Source: Trifolium pratense
Taxonomy: Eukaryota > Streptophyta > Magnoliopsida > Fabales > Fabaceae
Direction: 5' to 3'
Length of the DNA: 64,000 nucleotides
NCBI RefSeq assembly: GCF_020283565.1
Contig: NC_060062.1
Location: 60,094,409-60,158,408 of the forward strand
Part shown: one piece after another, positions 1 through 10,914 of the stretch
How positions within the stretch are numbered: the first letter of the stretch is position 1
How the letters are laid out: the number at the start of each line of letters is the position of its first letter
Translations under genes and position numbers: made by a program
The notes under the pieces: generated by a model
Seen by the model: only the letters and a program-made list of their open reading frames with translations
Told to the model about the DNA's origin: nothing
Databases searched by the model: none

Positions 1-204
1 GATCGCTTGGGCTTGGATATGCGTTTGTTTTCTCCTAACAACGGTTTATTTGAGGTCCGCATTCCTTTCCCTAGAGAAGTCACTGATGAAAAAGGTGCCA
101 AGTCAACATTTAATTGTATGTCTCAATTGGCTTGGGAGGTAGAAAAAAACTACCATCCTCTGGATTTTGAGAAGGTTACACAATTGAAACACATAAAGTC
201 ATGA
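1..204 (+). CDS. 3' end of an unrecognised ORF, cut by the window edge
   Basis: The frame is open from base 1 and ends in TGA at 202-204, giving about 67 residues. The peptide (for example FEVRIPFPREV and AWEVEKNYHPLDF) has a protein-like composition, but I recognise no family. No start can be chosen because the frame runs off the left edge. It could be the last exon of a gene or a transposon protein, or a chance ORF. Confidence 0.3.
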   Translation, partial: DRLGLDMRLFSPNNGLFEVRIPFPREVTDEKGAKSTFNCMSQLAWEVEKNYHPLDFEKVTQLKHIKS

Positions 205-619
205 TGCTCAAGTTATCATTTTTTTGCACAACCATCAAATATGCAAGGTGAAGCTTTGTAATTTTTATAAGAATATGACCATTTTTACGGTTTTGTATTT
301 CGTGTTGGTTCATTTGAGGCTTGATATAGAGATAACATTGAAGACTAAGCTTACTAAGTTTTGCAAGGTAATTTTTTGGCTTCTGTCTAGCAATGATAAC
401 ATAGTGGAATTACGGCTATAGTGAATTATAGTGAACTTTCTTCCAACATAGTATTGAACAATTACAATATAAATACTGAAGCATTAAAACATTACCCAAA
501 ATTCATTACTAAATGTTCAAAGCAAATCATCCTCTGCATACTCAATAGTTCCAAATTCAATAGTACTAGCTGTTATGTTTATACTAATATCATAAGCCAT
601 TCATTCAGAATTGTGCAAC
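205..619. other. AT-rich stretch without recognisable features
   Basis: I see no gene, RNA or repeat here. It could be the 3' UTR of the edge ORF. Short ORFs are present but have no recognisable protein character. Confidence 0.4.
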
Positions 620-1021
620 CTAATTGTAAGGGGTCCGCAATATCTTCTGCAGAGATTGAACAGCCCCGCGCATCCCCCTGGTCATGCTAGCATTCCTACC
701 TTCAAATGTCTTCAACCAACCCACAAATCTCACTAACTGACCAAGCTCACATGTTTCTGGGGAAACCCAAAACCTACTATTCTCAGAACCTAGCTCCAAC
801 ACATGAACCAATATGTTAACATCTTTTATACGAGTAAGGGCATGCATATGATTCATAAACTGGTTTGTCGTAAAACCAGCTCTGTTGATGTTTTCAACTG
901 TGAAAATCTCAGCACGAAATCGTCTATGAACTAAAAGGGCTACATCCCGATTGATCATATGCTGTTGTTGCCTTTGAAACTCAGCCATAGCAAGCGAGCA
1001 ATGAGACACGTTTCTGACCAA
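620..1021 (-). CDS. Unrecognised 133-residue ORF
   Basis: An open frame with charged and hydrophobic stretches (RFRAEIFTVENINRAG, GQLVRFVGWLKTFEGRN). No signal peptide, membrane segment or known motif is visible. I see no introns and no paralogue in the window. It may be a gene remnant or a small unknown gene. It is listed because its composition looks coding, unlike most short frames nearby. Confidence 0.25.
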   Translation of the reverse strand: MVRNVSHCSLAMAEFQRQQQHMINRDVALLVHRRFRAEIFTVENINRAGFTTNQFMNHMHALTRIKDVNILVHVLELGSENSRFWVSPETCELGQLVRFVGWLKTFEGRNASMTRGMRGAVQSLQKILRTPYN

Positions 1022-1325
1022 AATAGGAAGAAAAGAAGAGGTGGAGTGAAAATATGATGGAAAAACAGAAGGCTCAAAACAATTTAAATAATGTACCAGT
1101 TGTGTGTGTAGTGTTCATACGAGTAATGCTAAATAATGGTACTTCGTAAATTGTTACATGAGTAACGACACTATTTCAAAAATTTATATCCATCCTTGAA
1201 ACAATGGATGGCAATTTTCAATGACACTAGGAACTTGAGATAAATTAGTAAATGTGTTACCGAAAATTGAGTAACATTATGGGAGATTGTATGATAAAGT
1301 GGTTAATGTGCTCTCGGTCATGTGA

Positions 1326-1361
1326 GTTTAGCTCGGTTGGTAGATACATTATAATATTGTA
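1326..1361 (+). repeat. Head of a tRNA-derived SINE, interrupted by a MITE
   Basis: The bases around TAGCTCGGTTGGTAGATAC resemble a Pol III A box and match the heads of the SINE-like copies at 14578, 35489 and 59930. The copy stops at the Stowaway element that starts at 1362. No tail is recognisable on the far side. Confidence 0.4.
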
Positions 1362-1474
1362 CTCCCTTCGAACACATTTATAAGCAAATTTGACTTTTTT
1401 GATACATTGAAAAATGGATGTATTTTCAATGTACCAAAAAAGTCAAATTTGCTTATAAATATGTCCGGAGGGAG
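1362..1474. mobile_element. Stowaway-type MITE
   Basis: A 113-bp element with near-perfect inverted arms of about 47 bp, so it can fold into one long hairpin. Ends are CTCCCTTCG and CGGAGGGAG. It is flanked by the dinucleotide TA on both sides (1360-1361 and 1475-1476), the target-site signature of Tc1/mariner-derived Stowaway MITEs. Confidence 0.85.
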
Positions 1475-2913
1475 TATTATACATTGCATTATCCATTCTT
1501 TCTTTTTTACTAGGGCCGAGTCGAGTTGAGTCGAACTCGTCTGAGCTCGACTCGATATGAATTGGTTCTGCTAAAAAATCGGCTCAAGTTTGACACAAAT
1601 TCTTTTTTCAGCTCGAGTTAGGCTCGTTTAAAGTCCACGAATAGTTCGGTTCGGCTCATTAGGTTCAACTTGTTAAGTTAAATCACATGATTTTGAAGTC
1701 AATTTTTTTTTTCAAAAGTTGACTTTTAACCTTTTAAACTATTTTTTTAAAAGAAAAAACAAATATTAAATTAAAATAAAAGTCATCTCATGTATATAAG
1801 TAGTTTTTAAACCCGTACTCTCGCACGGATGACTTTTTTTTGCTTAAATATCACATTAGTTTTTGTATGTTCCTGTTTTTTTGTTTTAATCCCTATTTTT
1901 TTTTTTTAAAAAAACACTCCCTGCATGACCAATTCCTTTTGGTTTTCGTCCCTCCCGGCTCAAAAATGCTGACGTGGCAAATGAAGGACAAAAAAAAAAA
2001 ACTATTATTGAAGGAGCAAAACCAAAAAATAAAATTTAAAATCCAAACAAAAACAAAAAAAAATGTTTTTACGTTTTTTAATTTTAAAAATAAATAAAAA
2101 AACTATTTTTTTTATATAAGACAAATTATATTATTAACAACTTTTTAGTGTCTTAATGGTCACTTGTTATTTGTTTGTGCAATATTAAAGCGTTATTTGG
2201 ATTAACTTATTTTTGAGTTTATGCAATATAAATTAGATTTTATGCTATTTTATAAGTTCACATTAGTGAAAATTGTATTTTTATAAAATATTTTATCATA
2301 AACAACAAAACAAACAAATATAGAAAAGGACAAAATAAAATAAGCCAAAAAAAATAATTAATTAAACCAAATCCATATAAGAAAAAGACAAAAAGAAATA
2401 AGCAAAATTAGAAAATAAAAAATAAAAAATCATTCTCCAAAAGGAGATGACATGGCATAGCTAAAACAATTCTACGGTTGCTAAATCCTGTTTCCCTTAT
2501 ATTAAGTTTATAGATGAATAAACACATACAAAATTTACACTAACATAAACCGATACCGACCACAAAGTTACAAAGCAAAAACCAATAAAATTTCACTATT
2601 AAAAAATTTTGGTAAAGGGAGAGTGGGTAATAACCTACGTAGGGAATTAAAAAGATCATTGATGTATATCGATCAAGATTAACGCTTTATGCGTTTTTAT
2701 TGAATACTGTCAATTTTGATCTTCCTCAATAACATATATCAAATGTTTTTTAGATTTTTGTAAAATTTAACATAGATGATCTATAATATATAAATTTTCA
2801 ATCTAACGATAAATTTTGTAAAATATATATTCGTTAAAACGTTATTGAGCGGTATAATATTACTTAAATGTTACATCCGTGTAATTTAATCCCTCTCCAT
2901 ATATATATGGAAA

Positions 2914-3078
2914 ATGCTAACTAGTGCCCCCGGGGCACTAGTTAAGGATACTAATTATAGTAAAATTACATTGAAACTTGTGTAGTCAATGTTTATAAAG
3001 TATAAAAAGTGTCATTTTCAATGCAAAAATTACTTTTTTTGTATCCTTAACTAGTGCCCCAGGGGCACTAGTTAGCAT
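2914..3078. mobile_element. Foldback element with self-palindromic termini
   Basis: Each terminus is itself a palindrome: CTAACTAGTGCCCC followed by GGGGCACTAGTTA. The left terminus (about 2914-2955) and right terminus (about 3041-3078) are also inverted copies of each other, so two alternative folds are possible. The interior of about 85 bp is AT-rich and noncoding. No clear target-site duplication is visible. It sits inside the hAT element 1511-3294. Confidence 0.7.
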
Positions 3079-3079
3079 G

Positions 3080-3084
<5 letters not shown>

Positions 3085-3112
<28 letters not shown>
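3085..3112. repeat. (TA)n microsatellite
   Basis: A run of about 14 TA units inside the hAT element. Confidence 0.9.
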
Positions 3113-3114
<2 letters not shown>

Positions 3115-3564
3115 CTAAACTAGTTCATGAACCAAGCGAGTTGAACTATATAGTTTATGTTCAGCTCATTTATTTAACGAACTTAATTTTTAACTCAAGT
3201 TCAGCTCATTTGGTCCATGAACCGAATTCATGAGTCAATTATCAAATCGAGTTTCGAACTATTTACGAGTTGGCTAGGGTCATTATCAGCCCTATTTTTT
3301 ACGTATATACATCGGTGCTTTTGCACTATCTGTTCATAGGTGCCAAAACTTCTTCGTGACCCTTGACCAATGCTCCACCAATTCATTGGTAAAAAAAAAT
3401 TCCAATTTCACGGCAGGAAAGAATTGTATATATTTTATTTTAACGACTTAACCTAACCTAACTCATCGGGGCACCCACCCACAACACAGTATATCATTCA
3501 CCGAATCACAAGTCCTCTCAGAGACAAAGGTAGAGACGATTTGTTACTTCCACAAAAAACAACA

Positions 3565-5315
3565 ATGGACTCCACTCAAGTAAAAAGAAGAAGAAGAAGA
3601 AACACAATGGTTGCAACAACTGATTTATATTTACCTGACGAGTTTGGGAATGTGTCTTCAAATTCCTTATGGACGACCATAGTTACTTTAAGTCTCTCTC
3701 CCTCATCTCCAAACAGTTTCTCAACATCACTAACCGTCTCCGATCATCTTTGGCTATCTATATTCCAACCATCCCTTTCCTCCCTTGCCTCTTGCAAAGG
3801 TTTCCCAACCTCACCTCTATCGACATTAAGTGCTACTACTACAAGGACCTCGACAACCTTCTCATCCAAGTCTCTCGTTTCCCATTGAAACTCACATCGC
3901 TCAATCTCTCCAACCAACTCAGAATCCCCGCAAATGGTTTGCGAGCTTTCTCCAAAAATATTACAACTGTGACTTCTCTCATTTGTTCCAATTTGGAAGA
4001 TATCAATAGCACTGACTTACCCCTCATTGCTGATTGTTTCCCTATGCTTGAAGAACTCGATCTCAGTAACCCAAACGGGTTCATGAATTGCTATAAATTT
4101 AGTAAAGATTACGAGACTCTTTCATTGGCACTTTTTAAACTTCGCAAGGTTGATCTCACTAATCATTTCTTCTTTTACGACAAGGAGCTTTTTCACTTGT
4201 TTAAAAATTGTAAGCTTCTCGAAGAGGTCATCTTCTTTGACTGTGGCATAACCGACGATGGTATTGCTTCTGCTCTCCGTGAGAGACCAACATTGAAGTC
4301 TTTATGCTTTTCCAATATACTCCATCCAGAATACTCGGTTACTTCAAATTTTAGTGACTCTTTGTCCAGTTTGAAAAGTTTAACTAGTCTTGATTTGTTG
4401 TCTTTCAATATCTCGAACAAGTTGCTCTCCTCTATTGCAATCACACGACTTCCTTTGAGGAGGCTTGTCCTCCAAGATTGCACGGGTTATAGTTATGCGG
4501 GAATCTTTTGTTTATTATCCAAATGTCAACATATCCAACATTTGAATCTTCAAAATGCCGATTTTTTGAATGATCAGAATGTTGCCGAGTTGTCTACGTT
4601 TCTTGGTGATTTGTTGTCTATAAATGTTAATTGTTGTCATAAGCTCACACAATCAACCTTGTTTGCACTCACTAGAAACTGCCCTTCACTTAGTGAAATC
4701 AAAATTGAAAGTATTGGAAGTGAGATTGTAGAGAAATTTGATTCTTTTATGGACTTTGGTGTATACCCTCAATTAAAGTCTCTTTATTTGGCTCACAATT
4801 TATGGTTAAGTGATGAAAGCATCATAATGTTTGCCTCCACTTTCCCCAATTTGCAGCTGCTTGATTTGAAGTCTTGTACAAACATTTCTGAAAAAGGTAT
4901 TGGTCAAATTTTAAGGAGATGCTTTAAGATTAAGCATTTGAACTTAAACTACTGTTCAAGAGTGAAGATACTTAGAATGGACTTTGGAGTTTCCAAACTG
5001 GAGGTGTTGAACGTGTCAAATACTAGAGTTGATGATGAAGCACTCTATGTGATCTCAAAAAATTGTTGTGGACTTCTGCAATTGTTATTTGAAAATTGTG
5101 GTGATGTCACAGAGAAAGGATTGATGCACATGTTAGAAAATTTGAAGCAACTAAGAGAGATCAGTTTCTGCAATTGCTTTATAATGCATTCTAATGTTAT
5201 TTTCTCAATGATATTTTCAAGGCCATCATTGAGAAAGATAAATATTCCAAATTATTGTCTCAGCGACAAAGAGCGTGAACTCTTGTCGCATCAAGGATGC
5301 TATGAATATTGGTAA
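3565..5315 (+). CDS. F-box/LRR protein gene with a one-base frameshift in the F-box
   Basis: Likely an SCF ubiquitin-ligase substrate adaptor: the F-box binds SKP1 and the leucine-rich repeats bind the target. A start at ATG 3565 or 3607 reads DLYLPDE, the opening of an F-box, in one frame. From 3645 the F-box resumes as WECVFKFLMDDH in another frame and stays open to the stop at 5313-5315. The two frames meet at TT 3643-3644, where one base appears to be missing. The intact paralogue at 16562-17911 has IYLPDDCWEYIFKF at the same place. If translation started at ATG 3669 the protein would be 548 residues with half an F-box. About 15 imperfect LRRs of the AMN1/cysteine-containing type (for example LNLQNADFLNDQNVAELS) fill the rest. 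The gene is intronless. It may be a young pseudogene, a sequencing error, or a truncated but expressed protein. Confidence 0.8.
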
Positions 5316-6697
5316 CATTCTCAAACTACTCTGCTGAATTTTGAACTCTTAAATGCAAGATGTTTTTTTGTTTTCCGATTTATTTTTTCGAGAAATTTCT
5401 TTCTTCTTTTTCAAATGTCAACTTACTTGTGTACATGGTAATTCTCTAAGCATGCTTTTTACCGTTTAAGCCGTACTTACGGGACCGAAGTTAAAGATAC
5501 TGGTTTTATTTATTTTCTTTGTATTGAAAGTTCCATGGAAAATTGGTATCTTTCTGGTGATGTCTACATATTATGTTATTGTCAAATTATCCTTTGTCTG
5601 GTATTGTTTCTTGAAGCTATTCAGTAACTAACTGTTTTTGTCTGCTTTGACATTAGTGTTTAATTAATTTTAATTTGGTCAAGAAAAAGATAAAATGAAA
5701 TGATTAAATTGATTAGTAACCTTAAGTAGTATAATGAAAACAATATTACAACTTATATTTAACCACAAGGGAAGAAGTATTTTTGATCTTCTAAATGCAG
5801 GCTATACATTTTCAATGGATTCAGCTTCATTTTTTTTTACAGTAGATTCAGCTTCATCTTACAGAAACTTGATCTCAGTTAACGGGGAGTAAAAAATTCC
5901 AACTCGTCTTTAACCACGCGAAAGTGAAATCCAACACAATCTGCAACTTTCCTTTCTCAAACTTGCATGATATAGGTGTATGTGTGAGCTTCCTTTCCTC
6001 ATCGAAGAACAGCTTTTCAAGTCTTCACTTCATTTCTTTATAAAAGAAGTTGGAATATAATCAATCATATAATTAAACATGTATGCAGAATATTATTCAG
6101 AACCAATATTTCCATCTAAAGATTGTAGTTTAGCATTGCTAAATTGCATAAGTAATACTAGAAAAACAAAAACATTATCCATTATCTTTGATCATCCTAG
6201 AATAAGTGTAGACTACAGAATTGATATTATAGAATAGATGAGTAAAATCAATACAGTGGTTATGAATGACTCGCGACCTGTCAAAATAGGCCGGGCTACC
6301 GGGTCGGCACACTGGTCCAGTATTTTAACATGGGTCGGCCGTACAAAAGCAGAGAAAAAAACATATCTACACTTGTGCCTGGTGATTAGTGTGCTGTACC
6401 CTTTGATCTATAAACATATCTACATACCGGTATGCATTTACCTCGCCTCCTCTAAGAATAAGCTCATGAAAATAGTGATGGTAAATGATTGACTTCAAAT
6501 TAATATAGGAGAAAAAAAAAACTTGTTTACACATTTGAGCTCAAACAAGAAATTTTTACAATGCTCCTATACTGAAAGCTTACTGCCAAAACATGTTGCT
6601 CAATGCTCACCGAGGCTTGAATTTTTCATATGTCTTATCTCATCAATCGTGGATATGCGGAAGTTGAGGCTTGATACAAGTCTTAGACATGCATACA
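5316..6697. other. Intergenic: 3' flanks of two convergent genes
   Basis: Lies between the F-box stop and the last CRS1-like exon, so the genes converge. It is AT-rich, with no recognisable gene. A GC-richer patch at 6265-6345 (GGCCGGGCTACCGGGTCGGC) resembles the tips of dispersed legume repeats, but I found no matching end. Confidence 0.45.
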
Positions 6698-9600
6698 TTA
6701 ATTTTCATATTCTCTTGCCTCAATTTCCTTCCTGTGCTGCAGGGCTTCCTAAAATTGTAAGAAGAATCTCAGTTATACAGTAGAACAAATAAAGTTATCT
6801 TGAAGCCTAAGTTTTCTGGTCAAATGAAAAAGTGCAAAATGACACTGACAACTTTGTTGCTCTGTCCGTTCCAAAATAAGTTTTGTTTTAGCACAAAAAT
6901 GTTCATAAATAAGTGTCAATTTGCTTTTTCAATGTGACATTAATTATTATTTTTCAATTATACCCCTACATAATACTGTCTGCACTAATTTCAAATCATT
7001 ATATTTACTATATGTTTATTACGATGGCTAATAACAATAGTTAATAAGGATAATTTCGTAAAAGTTTATATACAATGCCGTTTTCATGCACAGATTATTG
7101 GAACTTACCAGTTTCACCTTCAAATCAGAGATTGTCTTCTCTCTCTGATGAGCAAAAAACTTCAATGACTGAAACAACGGTAGCCAAATCAGTCTTGAAT
7201 AGGAGGTGAAATGTAATTGTTGAAAAATACATATAAAGGAAATAAGATGTGGATTTTCAAACAAAACTAGGAGAATGATGAATGCAAAAGAATGCAAATC
7301 ACTTACTCCAATTCTCTGCATTTCAAGAGACCTTTGCAATGCTTTTCTTTTGGTTAGAAGATTTTTCGCTATCTTTTCTGAAGGCCGACTATAGTTTTTA
7401 CCACGGTAAATAATAATAGCATAGCCTTCTTTTAGTTTATCAACTGAAACTAAAATTCCGCCGCTCTCTCTCTCCAAAAATTGTGAAGTGTAGATGACTC
7501 GACTGATTAGTCTTTGCATCGTAATAACCTTTGCTACTTCTCTGTGTTTCCAATGCTGATGTAGTCCTTCCAATACACCATCGAAGACTCCTCGCCTTCC
7601 TGCACTCATTGTTGAATATAGCTTCTTAGAGAAAGTTATACAGACAAATGGATAGTCGAGATGCAATTCAAGAGGTTAAAATGCTTTACCAAGAACTAGA
7701 CAACTTCTCATCTTCAATCCCATCTTTCGGAAACATTCTCTCTCCTCATCAGTCATTATTTCCAAGTCTATATCCTGCCCAGCAGGTTTCCATGCAGCAT
7801 TGAACTTTGATAACTCCATTGCTGATCTTTCTATTTTCTTGTTAAGCTGCATAATCCACATGATTAATTTTAAGAGTGTTATAATATAACAAAGGAAAAA
7901 GTCAATAAACCAAATCTCACAAGGAAAGCTTTATGTTGTTGCACTTTCAATTCCTTCTCCAATCTATATATTTCTGCTTCCAGTGAAATGTTTAAATCTA
8001 CATTGGCTTCTTTTATATCCTCGTGCTTATTTTGGATGTTCCTAAATTCTGTTAAAGTTCCACTTGTACTCGTATCTTGTGGCAGTGGCAACTCATAGAT
8101 AGAAGAAAAGGCTTGAATTGCTTTCATCCGTGCAACTTCTTCGTGAAGTTGACTAGTTTTAAGCTCTGATTCTCTCTTTTCTACCAAAGCTGCAACTCTA
8201 CTTGGAAGGAAATCTTTTCCCCTATAGAGTAATATATAGAACTTGTTGCGCAACAATAGAACTCCTCCGGTGAGACATTAAACTTATTCATATCGGTTTT
8301 TGGATATATAAATCAAAATCAGTACAAGAACTAATATACAAGCTAAAAGAGTGGCGCAATCCACCAGTCTCTCATGATATTCAAAATAAAACATGTTTAC
8401 AAGCTAATCTGGAAAACTACTGTTGGTGCAACAAGTAATTTTAGTTTAGTCTAGGGATTCTGAAATATTTACCAATCACTCGAAATTAAATTACTACAGG
8501 TCCAACCATTACAGTCATTCAACAACTATGTAGCACTGAAACTTCATATTGAAACTGTGATGTCCGACACCGACATATGTATTTACACTCAACTATACAT
8601 TTTATCAAATTGTTACCGGTGTCGGCTTGTCATTTAACAACCATTGCTGTATTAGGCCAAGTCAGGACAACCAAGGTGATAAGGTCTTCCCCAAAATGTG
8701 AGTCAGGACAACCATTTAATAAAATCCAACTCAACGCAAAATGAAAACTCAAGCTCTTATACATAATATCATTGACTAAACCTACACCTAAGGTCTATAA
8801 TATCTTGCACCTCACACACATTGAAAAGTAAATTTTCTATGAAACTTGCCTTCAGTTCATTGGCCATTGTTTCATTGTCAGTATTTGGAACTCCAGGTTT
8901 GATAGCAATTTTTGCTACATGACTCTTGTGCCACAACTTTAAGATAGCAGCAGCTAAGCCTTGATGTCCTCTGTTTCTTCCTTCATAAGGAACGGACAAA
9001 ATGAATTAGTTAGCCTTAAGAATAAAAAGATAAAACAAAACCGAAGCAGATAAAAGGGATACAAAATTTCCTTTTTAAGCTAATATATACCAGTAAATAT
9101 TTGGTATACGCACCCATTTTCAGCATTAAGAATAAAAAGAGAAAATAAATATCTATAATATATTCTCAGCCTAATAAAGAAATGAAAGGACTGCATCAAG
9201 AAGGAGGGTACTACCAAGGACAAAATGAGTTGGTAAAGGGTGAGAAATCTTCCTGTAGTATGTTAGTTCACCATCAGTTAGTTTTACACCAGCATCAGGT
9301 AGACAAAGCCTAAATGGAGGCTTAAATCCAGGAACCACTTCTGGAAGTAAGTCAGCATCTACCGGAAGCGGTTTGTGCATCCACCAATCAATGAAGCGAG
9401 GTCCTAAGCCATCCAATAATCTATCACATTCCCTCTCATACAATGATCCACCAGTCGGTTGGTAATTTGTATCATGGACATCAGTTGATTGAGAATCCTT
9501 ATGATAAGCATTCCTTCTCGGTGTCTCACTTGTACTTTGGTTAGATTCAACCCGGTAAAGATCACCTTTGGTGACTGATTTCACCTTGTTCGTTTCATAA

Positions 9601-10914
9601 GAATTTGTTCTTTGACTAGGAATATTACCGGTATAAATCTTTGAAGAATCTTTAGAGGTTAACTGATAGTTGCATCCTCTGTAAACCACAAGAGCATCCT
9701 TCTTAGTCCATACAACCAAGCCTCCAGTCTTTGTCTATTCACACAGGAAATGAACACTAATAATAAAGCCATCACATAACATGGAAGGATAACACATATA
9801 GCACAAAACAGAATAACTATCTACAAGTCAAAGGTCTTTGATTGATATTTCATATTAGAAATTCATACAGCTAATTATACATAAGGAGCATGACCAGAGA
9901 GCCCAAATAGCAGAAAACGAATCATGGGTAGGTTCAAATAGTGATACCATAATCTTAAAATTTAGGTTGAGCTTAACTCTACCATACATACATACACATT
10001 TTCGTATCTTATCTAATACGGGACTCAACATCAATATATATGCTTTACACTATCAATTAATCATAATCGTTGGATCATTAAAACTATTTGATTTTACTCA
10101 GACAGTATATGAAAATTAATCTCTTTATGAACAAAATTAAAAGATAATCATAGGGAAAAAGAAGGCTAACCTCAACAATTTCTCTAGCTCTATCCATATT
10201 TTGACATAAAGGGATATCAAATTTAACCATAGCAAGTTCATTTGTCCTCCAAGTCCTTTTAATTTCCTTCACAACATCTTGTGTAACACCAGCTTTCTTA
10301 ACCTTGACCCAAATTCTCATTTTTGCAGCCTCACTCCTCAACCTTTGAAGCAACACCTTATCAAGTTTCAAATCAGCACAAGTAACAATTTTTTCCTTTT
10401 TTACCCTAAAAAAATCAATCTTCTCATCTTTCTCCCATGGCAATCTTCCTTTTGTCACAACTTCATCATTCTCCATCAAACCTTCCAAACAAGACCCAAA
10501 GTTTTCAACTTTTTCAGAACCCATTTGAGTATCAGTCTTGTGAAGCCTTTCAACTTTGTGGGCTATTTTCTTCAAAGCTTTTTTGCCTCTAACTTCTTTA
10601 CCAGTTAAAGATTTATCTGAAAGGTCACGTTTTTGTTCTACTTTTGAATTTGAGTGTGAAGTGAAATTGAGAAGCTCTTTGGGTTGGAGAAGAAGAGGAC
10701 CCTTCATCCATGGAGGTGTTGGGGCTTTGAATTTGATGGAAACATCATTATTATCATCAGAAATGGAGTTATTGTTGTTGTTGTTGGGAATTGAAAGGGA
10801 AGTGGGTTTGTGATGATTAAGGTTGTTGTTATTGTTGTTTTTGGGGTTTGAGGAGAATGAAGAAGAAGAAGATGAAATGTGAATGGCAGAACATGAATAG
10901 TTAAGGAAGAGCAT
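6698..10914 (-). CDS. CRS1: CRS1-like chloroplast group IIA intron splicing factor (three CRM domains)
   Basis: Exons, in transcript order: 10914-10171, 9734-9215, 8980-8850, 8277-7921, 7846-7690, 7599-7307, 7168-7109, 6748-6698. These give 2313 bases, about 770 residues, close to known CRS1 proteins. The serine-rich N-terminus ([10 protein letters not shown], then a run of serines) looks like a plastid transit peptide; [16 protein letters not shown] is typical of CRS1. CRM domains lie at about 200-270, 395-500 and 610-710, each with the YRG motif ([24 protein letters not shown]). CRS1 is known to bind the atpF intron in chloroplasts; that role here is inferred from the family. Odd points: exon 3 ends at a GC donor (AAG|GCAAGT), and exon 4 needs an acceptor that reads AA (8279-8278) where AG is expected. 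The nearest real AG, 8 bases upstream, would shift the frame and stop early. All other junctions are GT-AG and in phase. Either this copy is mis-spliced or one base is wrong. Confidence 0.87.
6862..6990. repeat. Degraded Stowaway-like MITE remnant
   Basis: CTGTCCGTTCCAAAATAAG followed by AAATAAGTGTCAATTTGC resembles the arm of a Stowaway MITE. The opposite end has decayed. It lies within the last CRS1-like intron. Confidence 0.4.

Larger units (their letters stand above)
1511..3294. mobile_element. Non-autonomous hAT-type element
   Basis: The ends are TAGGGCCGA and, read inward from the right, TAGGGCTGA. An exact 8-bp direct repeat TTTTTTAC flanks it (1503-1510 and 3295-3302), which is the hAT target-site length. 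The 1784-bp interior is AT-rich, with GAGCTCGACTCG-like repeats near both ends and no transposase frame. A second foldback element (2914-3078) and a TA microsatellite lie inside it. The low-complexity TSD means part of the match could be chance, but the terminal bases support it. Confidence 0.75.

Noticed and set aside
1840..2097. 85-residue Phe/Lys-rich ORF
   Set aside because: Low-complexity poly-T and poly-A translation within a hAT element.
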